NCBI GenBank assembly: GCA_029237695.1
Contig: CM055271.1
Location: forward strand, 35,398,462 to 35,462,461
Length of the DNA: 64,000 bases
Direction of reading: 5' to 3'
Source: Conchocele bisecta
Taxonomy: Eukaryota; Mollusca; Bivalvia; Lucinida; Thyasiridae
The notes under the pieces were generated by a model that was given only the letters and a program-made list of their open reading frames with translations, did not search any database and was not told the origin of the DNA. This document shows, in pieces, positions 1-11,796 of this stretch (the first letter of the stretch is position 1; each line of letters starts with the position of its first letter). The translations under genes were made by a program, and so were the position numbers.

Positions 1-103
1 ACTTGAACATGTACCTGTACAGGTAATATATGAGATTTAGTACTAAACCCATTGACTTAGCTGTTGATAGGCCATTAAACCCCAACAAACAAACAAAACT
101 ATC
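1..103 (-). repeat. Fragment of SINE-like family S1
   Basis: The stretch around 55-103 (TTAGCTGTTGATAGGCC, then CCAACAAACAAAC) is the reverse complement of the head of the family seen complete at 26755-27151. Only the head is recognisable. 104-400 shows nothing assignable. Confidence 0.6.
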
Positions 104-409
104 TGTCCAGGAGACCAGTGTGAATTTTCCTCAGCTGATTTCCTCTTTTTTTAACAAAATTTAAAAAATATAAAAAGTGCTGGATTTTTGTCGAAACTGC
201 ACAAAAATCATACTTTTGTGAAGGGGGTGAATGGATTTCCACTTTTTTGTTACATTTTTTACCGATTTCCTCTTTTCTCCCAATATGCCGCTCACACCCC
301 TGAGTGAGAGGGTTAAACTAGCATGTGAGGCAAAACATGCCTTTCTCCTGTCCCAGCCACCAAAGACAAACATGCCTCGAATACAGCTCCGGTGCGAGAA
401 ATAAGATAC

Positions 410-559
410 ATATATCTGGCTGTGACTGGAGAAATGGGGCGTATGGTATTTGTGAAAAGAGTACCTCGTGATCAAATAGCACACTCTTGTAGCCTGATAA
501 CGATCTATATTCCTTGTTAGAAGCACTACAAGTGTTTCATTGCTGGAATGGCACAGGCT
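410..559 (+). repeat. Dispersed repeat G1, left half (interrupted)
   Basis: GGCTGTGACTGGAGAAATGG at its start, then a GATCAAATAGC block, and an end in CACAGGCT. The same order occurs at 1685-1930 and 60370-60690. The repeat continues at 8829-8885, so it was split by the insertion at 566-8822. Confidence 0.7.
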
Positions 560-565
560 GAACTG

Positions 566-866
566 TACGGAAGCCCGTTAGTGCCACATAGAGTAACTTT
601 TTTTTTCGTTTTTCGTTTTATTTTTTTTTGTTTTTCGTAGAGTAACTTTTTTTTATCTCGTTATTCGTTTTTCGTAGAGTAACTTTTTTTTTATCTCGTA
701 ATCACATTCGTTTTTCGTAGATTAATTTTTTTTTTACAAATGGAGACGGTAGTTCTGCAAGGGGGATAACTGTGTCTGGTCGTTTCGCTCTAATCCGTTC
801 GCATTGAGTCGTTTTGCACTGGGTCGTTTCACTCTCATTATTGTCCTGGGCATGCATGCAGTTTCA
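566..866 (+). repeat. Left terminal inverted repeat
   Basis: Contains about three sub-repeats built on GTAGAGTAACTTTTTTT and ATCTCGT, then a GGTCGTTTCGCTCTAATCC block, and ends at TTGTCCTGGGCATGCATGC. It pairs with 8352-8822. Confidence 0.75.
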
Positions 867-1684
867 AATCAATCCGACTGAATAAGATGGATATTAATTT
901 ATAATCAACGAACAATGCAATAATGTTCTAGCATGTTTAACTAACATTTGATAATTTGTCATTTCCATAAATTCAATATGGCTTCCAAAAATCACTAATA
1001 TTGTAATAATCGTTAAACTTAAACACTAGTTTTCAATTAAACCGCAAGTATATACCTAATTGACAGACAATAATAGCTTAGCCCTACATGTATCTTGATA
1101 TGCTATATTGACATGTTGTGGAATGTGTGCAAATACCACTTCATTAACATGATGTGAATCCTGCATTAAAAATATCTGGCTATATTGGAGCAGCAGATTG
1201 CCATATACAACACCTAGGTGTCAGGCAATAAAACCAGCAATAAATATCTCATCATCAAACTGCCCACTGACCATTCACTGACCATTGTGCTGTAATTACC
1301 TGTAGCCGTTTTTTGGGGGGGAACTACTTTCTGGCCTACACATCTCCAGGTCACATGGGAATAGAGCATGTTATGTGTGCACATATGTGTATTACATCTG
1401 TTTCTCTACATGAATTCCTACTAATCCTAGATCAGTTACAAGTCTGACCATTCAAAATAGTGAGATTTGCAAGCATACTGTTATGATTAACTTTTATGGT
1501 ACATCTCTAAACCGGACAGAAAATGTGATATCCATCCTGACTTTCAGCATTTCAGTGGTTCAATTTTCAGTGGAAACTCCCTAAACCAGACACATTGTGG
1601 ATGTTATATGAGCCAGGATCTGAGATAACCACCCTTATCACATCACCGTATTTCGCCGATACTGATTTCGTAAAATCGCCATAG

Positions 1685-1930
1685 TTTTCGTAAATGTTGC
1701 GGCGACTGGAGAAAGGGGTCTTATGGGCTTATTGATTAATCTACATCTTTATCTGCTGCAAGGCTCTTGTTGCTTGATATTGATCTATGTTGTCATCTAG
1801 AGGTATGCTTGCTATATCATTGGCTGAATGGTGAACATCGTAGGCCCTGATCAGACTGCGCGGATGCCGCAGGCTGATCTGGGGCTACGCTGGTTGCATA
1901 AGTCATAAGACCCCTATCTGCAGTCACAGC
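1685..1930 (+). repeat. Dispersed repeat G1 copy
   Basis: GCGACTGGAGAAAGGGGTC start, central CCCTGATCAGACTGCGCGG, end CAGTCACAGCCAC. The same order is seen at 60370-60690. Confidence 0.6.
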
Positions 1931-3520
1931 CACAAATGACATCGAAAATTGACACAGATTTCAGATCTCGTGCAGAATTAAATTCCGCAGGAGCTCTGAA
2001 ATTTGTGTCAATTTTCTGTTATTTACGGAAAAGTACGTGATTTAGATAAACCAAATTTTATGCTGACACATATTCACATGTCTTTGTCTAATAGAATGTA
2101 TTAATACGTGTGCCTTCTTCAAGACCATGATAGCCAGATAGCTATAGGCCAATTTAATAATCAAAATATTCAAAAAGCTTATTTCTGAACGGATTTTCAT
2201 TTTAAGAAAAACAGGCATAGCTATATTTTTCTGAAAAACATAATTATGTTGGTTGTTTTTTCATCCCTGGGGGAAATTTAAAAAAAGCACACTAATGTCC
2301 ACTACTCTTAATTGCTGGCTATAAAATCAGATAACCCTTTGAATGTCTGTAGGGGCTACAGGTAACATCTGGGTATAATGGGAAGCTCACCACAGGGGTC
2401 GATGGTAAAAGGTTGGATTTCAACCTCATCTACGTTCTTCTTGATGAGGTTAGACTTTTAATGCAATGTTTACAGCATGAACTGGGTCGGGGACAAATAC
2501 ATGTTGCAAAACACATGAATGTATTTGTAATTATCAATAGCTAAGAGATTTTAAGGCAGACTCAATGAGTGTTTATTACTAAATATGATCATGATGATAT
2601 GCTACCTGTACATCTGAGGGGAGGGGAGTCATAACAATCCTCATCTAAATAATTATATAAGAATATAACACACTCCAGCCACTGAGGGCTAACACATTTG
2701 CGCACAACACATGTAAATATCAACAGAGTTGTTTACATTGTGTACAGCATAGGTCCAGGAAAGAGAAAATATTAAAATATATATATATATATCAGAAAGT
2801 AAAACATTACTGATCATGAATTGCGCATAAATTAACAGAAGAGAAAGGAAATATCTCGAGAGACTTTACTATGATAAATATATAATTGTCAGTCGGAATG
2901 ACAAGTGCATGGGGCAGGTTAATAGGTGGACATACATCAGGGCGTGGAATAGAACAGAGAAAGGCTTGTGACCGCTCAGACAGTACATACATACACACAT
3001 CATAAGGAGCATCATTCTGGATGATGCAAAATGGGGTGAAAATTCAAGTGCATACACTATATTAATACTTTATGAATCTTAATAGCATTATCCTTTTTGC
3101 GGACACAATAATTATGTTCATAATCATATGACACAGATGAAGGATATGATAAATGTCTGAAATCAGAACGGACATGTAACTGGAAAGCCAACTTTTATAT
3201 ACTACTAAAAATTTGATTTATATTGAATGCTAGTTTTGTATTGTATGGTTTATAGAAGCTATTTAATTTTACTGCCAATTGCATATGTGAAGAACACTGA
3301 ATTTTGAGGCCCGCATATAGACATTTATTTTGGTACTACATGTACATGTATACAATTGAAGCCTTGTTTGATAAATGACTAATCATTTAGCGTGAAAGAA
3401 GTGATCGTTATAAAATTTTGAGTATTATATATTTAATGAAATGTTACTTTACTCTGTAATATGGGGTACAGAAAATATATTTGTGTAAATTCGCAAGACA
3501 TGGCATCGCTTGAAAACTAC

Positions 3521-3679
3521 CTCCTGATATGTTCCATCACTTCACAGTGGATCTTCCTGGTGTGTGTAGACCGGTCGGTGCTGGATGGGTCATTCAAATT
3601 CCCTATACCTAGTATCTGAACAAGTGCATATATGCGAAGTATGGCGGCTTGCCAATGCTTAGCATCAAGGTGATGGTTG
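3521..3679 (-). CDS. Doubtful exon-like segment
   Basis: On the minus strand an AACAG acceptor is followed by an open frame with protein-like content (AKHWQAAILRIYALVQ, later THTRKIHCEVMEHIRR) and an AGGAG|GTAGTT donor. I do not recognise the peptide. It lies inside the 8.26-kb mobile unit, so it is more likely chance or element-borne than an exon of the neighbouring host gene. Confidence 0.2.
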
Positions 3680-5732
3680 CTGTTATCCCAATTTATATTG
3701 TATTGGTGCACCCACTCCGGTCAGTGGTGATTATTTCAATAATACATCAAGCTAATGTCAAATATAGTGTAACTGATCATAAACAAAGTCCATTAGAAAA
3801 TATGCCAATGACATGTAAACTTTTAGAGTATGTAGATAACAGACCATTAATAAGTGACTAAAACATTACAACTGATAAAATCCAACACCGTATGTACAGA
3901 GTACATGTATGTGAATGAAAGTAGATTGCTTTCTATAGTATCCTACCATGCATTGGTTATTACTCAGTACTCGTTTGCAGTGGGCGTACATGCTATCGCC
4001 ACTGGATCGATATACAATGTGAAAGACAGTGGACAAACACACACTACTAGCATGAATATCACACAATCTGTAAGAACGGTCTTATGAAATACATTCCAAT
4101 TATTGATGCTATATTAGCATATTAAAATCATCAATTAAGAAGAAATGGTTTGTAAAACGTAGGTGATGCCGGAAATGCTAATATCAAATGAATATAAATT
4201 GTGATATTAAAATTATAATCATATTCTGATGTGCCACAGTTGCTGTAGAACATGTACCGGTATGTGTTACAATGGCTGACAGGCAACTTCAATAACAATA
4301 TGTACTATAGAAAATGACCAAACAAATTAAGCTGGCAAAGATGATCAAAGTCACACTTGCTGATTATGTTGTATATGTTTGGTGCATACATAGACAGAGA
4401 AAAGCTGGAAAGGTAGGTCACTGTCAAATGAACATGATATGAGCTATTTTTGTTTCTGATATACACCAATACTTGATAATGCTGTCCATGTTTGGCAGTT
4501 TTAGGTGTTACAGTGGTTGATAAAACATACATAACAACAGTGTGAACATTAAATGTCATGTAAGGCCAGATGTATTGCACCAATGAAACAGATGGTCATG
4601 TGTAAAACATGCCCCTCCCAACTTAACTTACCATCATTGGCGTATAAAATAAATCATAAGACTCGACACAAAATGCTTCATCCATAAAATAGTAAAACAT
4701 TCACTAATATACAACATCAAAAGCAGTTGTGGATATAAAGGGTGTTGTTGTGGGTGTTGCACCCCACTTCTCAGTCGCATGGTTTTCATAGACCTAAAGT
4801 GATTTAACGGTGCATATGGTGTCCAGACTGGGTAACATACAGCACGTTATAAAAAAGGAAAACCAGATAAAAAACACGCAAGTGAATTTAAGGACATATA
4901 ATCTATTAAAAATGTTCCGGGGGAGGCGAGACCTTGTTTCGAACGACATGAAAACACACTATTCCTAAAACTGCTGTGATTCACCATTTTAATGTGAAAT
5001 GTCCCTTTCCAGAAACGAACATGAGTATGACTGGGAAACTATTCCAGCATGTTTACAAATAAAATGTGCATAGTGATAATATGGAATTACATATTAAAAA
5101 TTCGGTCAATTACTGTGATTCGAGACACTGTCATTATGCAAATGAGATTATTATCTTAAAAACAACATTAACTTTCTGGTTTCAATAATGTTATTAGCAT
5201 GTTATAAAGTATGATTATTACATAATGAATATGAATTTAGAAAGTAAATAGCGGCGTCCATTAATATATCACGCCGGATTATTAACTGTTGAGAATTATC
5301 ACACCGGAACTGGAAAGTGAATACATGTATTTATATAATTTAAAAGTGCCGATAAATATGTCTGATAGTGGTATATGAATGTTTATTTTGTTGAAAATGT
5401 CATCGTTTTGATATGTAGCACACAACAATTATTGCATGCACTTATATTGGATGTCAGTAATGCAATTTTAGCAACATTCAGCGTAATTCCAATAACCAAC
5501 ATAAGACTCATTTTGTATTATTTTGATAGTACTCACCCCAATATGCAAAACTAAAACAACATTAAAATAAACTAGAGCAGCTTGAGCTGCATCAACGGTT
5601 TGAGCCTCAAACATTGATTTCATGTGTAACTAAGCTTTAGCCCAAGGTGTAAACTATCGGTTGCAAAAAGAATTTCTGAAGTTTTAGAATGAACAGTCCA
5701 ACATTATTGTGTTCGCATCATCACACCGATGT

Positions 5733-5805
5733 GGGGCCGGTTAGCTTAGAGATAGAGCGATGGACTCGGAGCGAGGGATACCGGGTTCGATCCTCAGCCA
5801 AAGTT
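5733..5805 (+). repeat. tRNA-derived SINE head
   Basis: An A-box-like TTAGCTTAGAGATAGAGC is followed 34 bases later by a perfect B-box GGGTTCGATCC, the layout of a tRNA gene. It lacks a foldable full cloverleaf and runs straight into the repeat at 5802, so it is a SINE-type promoter head and not a tRNA gene. Confidence 0.6.
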
Positions 5806-7045
5806 TTAGCTAAAGGACTGAAATATCGACTACAGCAAAAACAATTGAAATCGAATGATAAATAACGAAGTTGACGTCACATCCGTTTGCTCTATTTTGA
5901 AAACTTGAAAAAATACGTTCATCTTTGACATCGAATAGAGCCGTAAGTAGTCAAGATATAGCTCTGAAATTATCATCTTTCATGCGGCTGGACCACTCCC
6001 TAACTCAACACCCTGGCAAGAAATTTTTAGTTGCTGACAGTATTGTACAAATTAGGAAAACGTTTGTTAAAAGACCACCCGTTATCAGCCGAAATTCGGC
6101 AAAATCGTTGAAAAGTATGTACATTTTTCAACTTCAAATGCATATAGCTCTTTTATTTGAGCAGATAGCCCAAAAATGTCAGCAAATTTGAGATAGAGAA
6201 TTTTGTCAGCTTTCCAATGCAAAAATAATTCTTGAAATCGGTTGGAAAATAAGGAAGTTATAGGAAGTATGACGTCACTTCCGTTTTCGTGGAAAGTAGC
6301 ATTAAAATATATCCGAAAATCTCTGAGTCTCTGCTCACACTTGATCCGAATCGGCATGCAAAATTTGAAGTCGATCCGACTAGCGGTTTGGTGTAGATGG
6401 AGGGAGCCCGTAAGTCAGCGGATGATTATTTTTCGATAGTTATCGCCCTTATATTGCAGTTCACGCCATTTGTAAATACACCTAATAAAACGGAAATTAA
6501 GTATGTGCAATATTCCGCCAGTGAAGTTTTCGTTTGTTTTTCACCATAGGCCGGGCACAAAGCGGGAAAGTTTTAGCTAAAGGACTGAAATATCAACCGC
6601 AGCAAGAAATTTTGAAATCTATTGATAAATAACGAAGCTGACGTCACATCCGTTTGCTCTATTTTGAAAACTTGAAAAAAAGACGTTCATCTTTGACATC
6701 CAATAGAACCGGAAGTAGTCAAGATAGAGCTCTGAAAATTATCATCTTTTATGCGCCTGACACTCCCCTATCACTCTGGCAAGAAATTATGTTGCTGACA
6801 TTACTGTACAAATTGGAAAACGTTTGTAAAGACCACCCGTCATCAGCGGAAATTCGGCAAAAAATCGGCAAAATCGTCGAAAAGTATGTACATTTTTCAA
6901 ATTCAAATGCCTATAGCTCTCTTATTTGACCAGATAGCCGAGAACTATCAGTGAGTTCGAGATAGAGAATTTTGTCAGCTTTCCAATGCAAACAGAATTT
7001 TTGAAATTGGTTGGAAAATAAGGAAGTTATAGAAAGTATGACCTA
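5802..7045. repeat. Two direct copies of a ~470-bp repeat
   Basis: 5802-6275 and 6566-7045 match over their length, both starting AGTTTTAGCTAAAGGACTG and containing GACGTCACATCCGTTTGC. Copies differ by scattered substitutions and small indels. 6276-6565 between them is unassigned. ORFs in both copies are broken and are not genes. Confidence 0.75.
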
Positions 7046-7519
7046 ATTACAACCAAGTTCCCAATTCTGACAGAATTAGGTTGAAAATATAATGAATATT
7101 TGCATTACTAAGCGCTATTTGTTAACGTAGTTAATGCAGAATATATCATATTTCCTTAATTGGCGGCCATCTTGGATTTTTATGTAACGTATCACTAGTT
7201 CAGATAGAACAAATGTCTTTTAAAAGCAACTTGTCAATGTAAAGAACAAATTCCAAGCATGCTAATTGCCAAATATGTTGAAATTGGAACAATATTTCAA
7301 TATAATTTGAATTTTGGCGGCCATTTTGAAAATATGCAAAATTTACAACTTTCGCAGTGTTAGATTTTGGCATATTTTGGATATGTTAATCTTGGGTGCT
7401 TACTAGACTACTTAGCGAAGGAAAACTAAAATGTTGCAATTTGTGGTGGGTCTACGTGTATATTGACCATGTTGACAGGACTAAACGCCGTGTATCAAAT
7501 CGCTATCATGGTGGTTTGA
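7046..7519. other. Unassigned AT-rich spacer
   Basis: No gene or repeat recognised. Two GGCGGCCAT motifs occur, a word common across this window's repeats. Confidence 0.4.
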
Positions 7520-7965
7520 TAGTAAAAAATGACTAAGTCCAAAAGTGACCTTGTCCTTGGTTGGCATTGGCCGTAGGGATGTATGTCATATGTTGAACAG
7601 TGCACAATACCTAGACACACATTGTGACCAAATATTATTTAAATCTGACAAGAACCGACAAAGTTATTAGAGAAACATCGGAGCTTAACGCATTTGCTAA
7701 ACGCAGAAAAAAACAACAAATTTTTAAGTGACCTTGACCTTGTTGACCTTGACCATAGGGAGGTGGGTCATGTGTGGTACAGTGCGCAATACCTAGACAC
7801 ACATTGTGACAAAATATTATTGAAATCCGACAAGAACTGACAAAGTTATTACAGAAACATCGGAGCTAAACGCATTTGCTAAACGCAGGTGTGACAGAAG
7901 GACAGACGGATGGACAGACGACTTTTGTATCCCTATATCCCATTTTCGCTACGCGATGGCATAAA
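7520..7965 (+). repeat. TGACCTTGACC-type repeat, two internal units
   Basis: Two tandem units of about 200 bp share CACATTGTGACCAAATATTA and GACAAAGTTATTA. They end with AGACGGATGGACAGACG, then a short stem-loop (TCGCTACGCGA) and CATAAAAAC. Layout matches other families at 43955-44705 and 55950-56815. Confidence 0.65.
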
Positions 7966-8351
7966 AACTGATACTACAGCCAATTCTGACATTCTGTGTG
8001 CTCCAAGAAAATATAGAAACTGTCGACGGAAAACTGTGACATAAATAGTAGGACATGATAAAGGAAAACACAAACATCTGGCATATGCCTCGTGCTGAAA
8101 CTGTCACAATCAGTCCAGAAGCTGTCGCATTCCGTCTAGAAGCTGTCGCGCTTTGCTCCCGAAGCTGTGACGAGCTGTCGTCCAGAACTACTTGACGCTG
8201 TAACAAGAGTTCCCTAACCGTGGAGTAAGGATGGCAGAATTATAAGCAATTGTGCAAAAGTTAAGTTTTATCACGGACGGACGGACGGAATGCAGGACAG
8301 AATGATAAGCTGATTCCAGTATACCCACGCCCCCCCCCCCCCCCACAAAAA

Positions 8352-8822
8352 AAGTTATGCATGCCCAGGACAATAATGAAAGCGAAACGACCCAGTGCGA
8401 AACGACTCGGTGCGAACCGGATTAGAGCGAAACGACCAGACACAGTTATCCCCCTTGCAGAACTACCGTCTCCATTTGTAAAAAAAAAAGTTACTCTACG
8501 AATGTTATCTGTATTACGATTAAAAATAAAGTTACTTCTACAAAAACGATGTTATCGTAATTAAGATAAAAAAAAAAGTTACTCTACGAAAAACGAATAC
8601 GAGATAAAAAAAAGTTACTCTACGAAAAACGAATAATCTCGTAATTACGAGATAAAAAAAAGTTACTCTACGAAAAACGAATATGTATCCGTAATACAGA
8701 TAAAAAAAAGTTACTTAAGAAAAATTATGAGATTATAAAAAGTTACTCTACGAAAAACGAAAAAAAATTAAACGAAAAACGAAAAAAAAAGTTACTCTAC
8801 GTGGCACTAACGGGCTTCCGTA
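8352..8822 (-). repeat. Right terminal inverted repeat
   Basis: Inverse of 566-866 but longer, because the AAAAAGTTACTCTACGAAAA sub-repeat is amplified to about seven copies. It is preceded by a run of about 17 C at 8328-8344. Confidence 0.75.
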
Positions 8823-8828
8823 GAACTG

Positions 8829-8885
8829 GATATACACTGGTCGCAAAACCCATAAGCCCCAATTCTCCAGTCACAGTCACGTATA
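8829..8885 (+). repeat. Dispersed repeat G1, right half
   Basis: Begins GATATACACTGGTCGCAAAA and ends CCAGTCACAGTCACG. It continues the repeat interrupted at 559. Confidence 0.65.
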
Positions 8886-9212
8886 ATTTCATCACTTTCT
8901 GCGTGGGTGGCTGGTTGGAGCATGCGATGTGTAATTTAACAATAGGGATTCATCCTTAGCAGAATTCTGACCGGAGACCTGGTTTGGCCCTCAGGTACGT
9001 CTTTGGATTTTTTGCATGTGACAGTTGAAGCTGGTTATACCCCTTGTGTGAGTATTACGATTATTCGTAATCATATTACTTTTAGGGGAAGGGGCCAAGT
9101 GACTTTGGTGTGGTATGGACCTGGCACCAGGTCTGGTTATTCTAGAATCGAACCCGTTGGCCTGGCCTTAAATTACCTTAGCTGTTGATGGGCCATCAAA
9201 CATCAAATCAAA
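8886..9212 (-). repeat. SINE-like family S1 copy
   Basis: The reverse complement carries GATTACGAATAATCGTAATA, the ACCTGGTGCCAGGTCC block and GGCCCATCAACAGCTAAGG at its head, all shared with 26755-27151. Confidence 0.7.
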
Positions 9213-10380
9213 TCCATCACAGTCACATATAATTAAAATAGTGTTTACTAATCTGTTGCATCACTGTTTCATATCTGAGATCCCCTGACTTTAGCATCTG
9301 CTTCATCGGAATGGAATATAACTGTAGCCGTATACAAAGATTATGTGCAATGATCATAGCCCACATACCTATTTCAGATCATACATCTGAGTCTTAATGT
9401 ATTAGTTGATACATTTGCAACATAAGTAACGGGAACCGGTGGAAGTTTGTCAACTGGGTTTGTTTGGTGATTACAATTTCAACAGATACGTTACTAATGT
9501 ATGTTACACTGTATTCTGTACCGTTCATGGAAGCTTAAATTAAATATATGTATAGTTTATAAATTAGTGAAGGTCAAAAACTGTTTATAGGGTATACAAT
9601 CTTTAACTGTGACAAACAGATACGTTACGAACAGATACGTTACCGAAAATTTCCAAAATTCGAAAATCTTCACTTAACTGATATTATTTGGTAACATAAC
9701 GTTGCATGCGTGAGTACTTGACATCACTAACGTCATATGTATATCTATTTTAAGCTGTCTGTTCGATGCATCAGACGTTTTCCCAGTCCAGCAGTGACGT
9801 CTTTAGGCAGATATGACGGATTTACATTTTGATCTCGGGCGTTAACGATAGAAAATTCAATATGGCTTGTTTCTCATGTTATCTGACCTCTGGTCACATA
9901 TGGGTACGATGAACATCTATTTGCATGTTAGTTTGCACATTTACAAATGTAGTTGTAACTTTTATTTTATATTGAATGCACAAGTGGCGGTGTTCTAGAG
10001 CCGGTGTATTTAAACATGCAATTGCTTATATAAGCCCCGTTTAATGTATCGCACGATTGTGTAAGTATATTTGGTAATTGTTTTGTTTAAGCCGAAATCA
10101 ATATTGGCTATGAAAGGTCATATACTAGTAAGCGATATATGTCTGCAGGTTTAAACAATTGCATGCGCTACCAATACTGACACGCATTTGCCATGTATAC
10201 ATAAACGCTCACATATATATGTGCGTTTTTTGCTTTAAAGTCGGTCGATTTTTAGGATATGTAACATGGGGGAAGGTATATACGGTAATAAAAGTAGTAT
10301 AGGGTGGACTCGCCCAGTGTCCAAGGTGTAGCATGTAGCATGACCTCAGTGACCCCTAGATTTCGCGCCAAAAATTCTAA
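9213..10380. other. No gene seen
   Basis: AT-rich, no coding signal. The word AACAGATACGTTAC occurs three times (9480, 9615, 9629 approximately), the last two in tandem. The left edge of the Polinton may lie in or just after this stretch, but no terminal repeat was identified. Confidence 0.4.
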
Positions 10381-10824
10381 CGCGATGAGTAATCGTAATT
10401 AATTACCGCAGTCGATTGTGTTCTATTCACGGCGAATCGTATATTGTTCAAAAGATTAACCGTACGCGGCCCGCTATACAATATACAATATAGCTCGTGA
10501 CTCACCGATCATCGATCGCGGGTTCGGTGACGTAACGCTCGAACGTTTTCGCGGACAGCGTACGCGAACGCGGTAGAACGTACGTAGTCGCGGGCAATAT
10601 CGATCGCTGGCCCCGTATCGGTATACCGTGGGTTTTCCCGTGACATAGGCGCTATCGATTCGATGACTAACTAGCCGGACGATCGATTATTCTCCCCTTT
10701 ACGACCGTAGTATTGATACGGGATTTATACAAATTGTATAGAACATTTCAAAGAGAGGATTATATCCGTACTGATGACATCTCGATTCGAACGTAATAAC
10801 CGCTAAACGTCGTATTTTTATAGC

Positions 10825-10862
10825 CATTCTCAATTCGGATATACGCGAGGTAACGTCGAAGG

Positions 10863-10901
<39 letters not shown>

Positions 10902-11496
10902 AAAGTATATATTTAAACAGACAGTGAACAGTGATCCAGAAATGAGGATAAGAATTGTAAAATATATACAAATACCGCCGTAATAGTGCGGAGAGTATTT
11001 GGGTACGGTTGACAAGACTGTAACATACTAGAACATTGCCAACTGTATAGTAGAAAATTGATATAAGAACACTGCGGTTTTTACGAATATTATATGCGAA
11101 ATAATACTCCAAATTGTGTACGTAGGTACCTATAATTCTGACTTAAAAAAACGTAATGAAAAATGACCGCCCCTCTCGGGCAAATAGCAAAAATAAAATG
11201 CCCACATTTTCATTTCTTTTATTTTTCACTCTATCGACCCGAAACCTCGAAAATCGTAATCAGTGACCTCGAAATAGTATATGTCGACTATAAACCCATT
11301 TTATTTTATTTTTTGAAAAATTCAAAATGGCCGCCATATAAATATAGAAAAAAAAAAAAAGAATAAAAAAAAAAAAAGTTTATAAATTGATGGACGCGAT
11401 GTGCGTTTTGAACTCCATCAAGGAGGGAACTATTACTTACGCATACACAGAGGATTTTAAGCGGTTAATTTAAGAAAATACAGCATCCCAGACTCG
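10825..11496 (+). pseudogene. Decayed duplicate of promoter plus PC4-like gene
   Basis: 10825-10916 matches the promoter-like segment 11689-11760 (shared ATTCTCAATTCGG, then a TATA-rich run). 11388-11493 matches 11988-12093 inside the intact PC4-like gene at a constant offset of 600, with about five differences in 105 bases. The gene part keeps only the middle of the second PC4 domain. 11151-11385 between them is A-rich sequence with a CCGCCATATAAATATAG patch, apparently inserted later. Confidence 0.75.
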
Positions 11497-11688
11497 TATC
11501 ACAATGGGTTAATATTCGCGTTATTGGCTAGAAACATATTTGTATTTAGCTTTAATAACAAGTCTCGACATGTTGAAACACGTTTACTTAACTGACCACC
11601 TAATAGCTATAAATACGGTACTTTTCCCGAGATTAAATCATTCTCGATAGAGGCTTCGCCGAGATAGCAGAAGTCCTACTTTATATAC

Positions 11689-11762
11689 ATTCTCAATTCG
11701 GTTATACTCGAGATAGCGTCGCGGGTTTATATATAGAGAAAAGTAGTATATAAATTTAAATT
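11689..11762 (+). promoter_or_regulatory. Putative promoter of the first PC4-like gene
   Basis: ATTCTCAATTCGGTTATACT followed by TTTATATATAGAG and GTATATAAATTTAAA, about 20-80 bases before the first usable ATG (11775). Its duplicate at 10825 keeps the same order. Confidence 0.4.
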
Positions 11763-11796
11763 ACAAGCAGCAAGATGTATTCCGTTAGCGGTACGT

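Larger units (their letters stand above)
867..5560. other. AT-rich interior of the 8.26-kb unit, no recognised gene
   Basis: Long AT-rich sequence with short ORFs only. It holds a G1 copy (1685-1930), a small inverted repeat near 2425-2462 (AACCTCATC/GATGAGGTT), an AT microsatellite near 2778 and the doubtful exon at 3521-3679. Nothing else could be supported. Confidence 0.5.
566..8822. mobile_element. 8.26-kb unit with long TIRs and 6-bp target duplication
   Basis: Both ends are TACGGAAGCCCGTTAGTGCC in inverted orientation. The direct repeat GAACTG lies immediately outside (560-565 and 8823-8828). Removing the unit and one GAACTG restores repeat G1 as seen elsewhere in the window (...caggctGAACTGgatatacactgg against caggctGATCTGgatctacactgg at about 60.55 kb). 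This is good evidence of one insertion event rather than two unrelated inverted copies. No transposase or capsid-like ORF was recognised inside, so it looks non-autonomous. The superfamily is unknown; 6-bp duplications are known for Polintons among others, but the termini do not match what I know of those. Confidence 0.7.

Noticed and set aside
161..526. 121-codon minus ORF
   Set aside because: Runs through the G1 repeat and T-rich sequence; no family match or splice context.
5733..5805. Functional tRNA gene
   Set aside because: A and B boxes are present but the arms do not pair and the sequence continues into a repeat; a SINE head fits better. The same holds for 23049 and 61217.
10699..11112. 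137-codon minus ORF near the Polinton's left end
   Set aside because: Its centre is a TA microsatellite read as IYIYIY, and it overlaps the duplicated promoter block.
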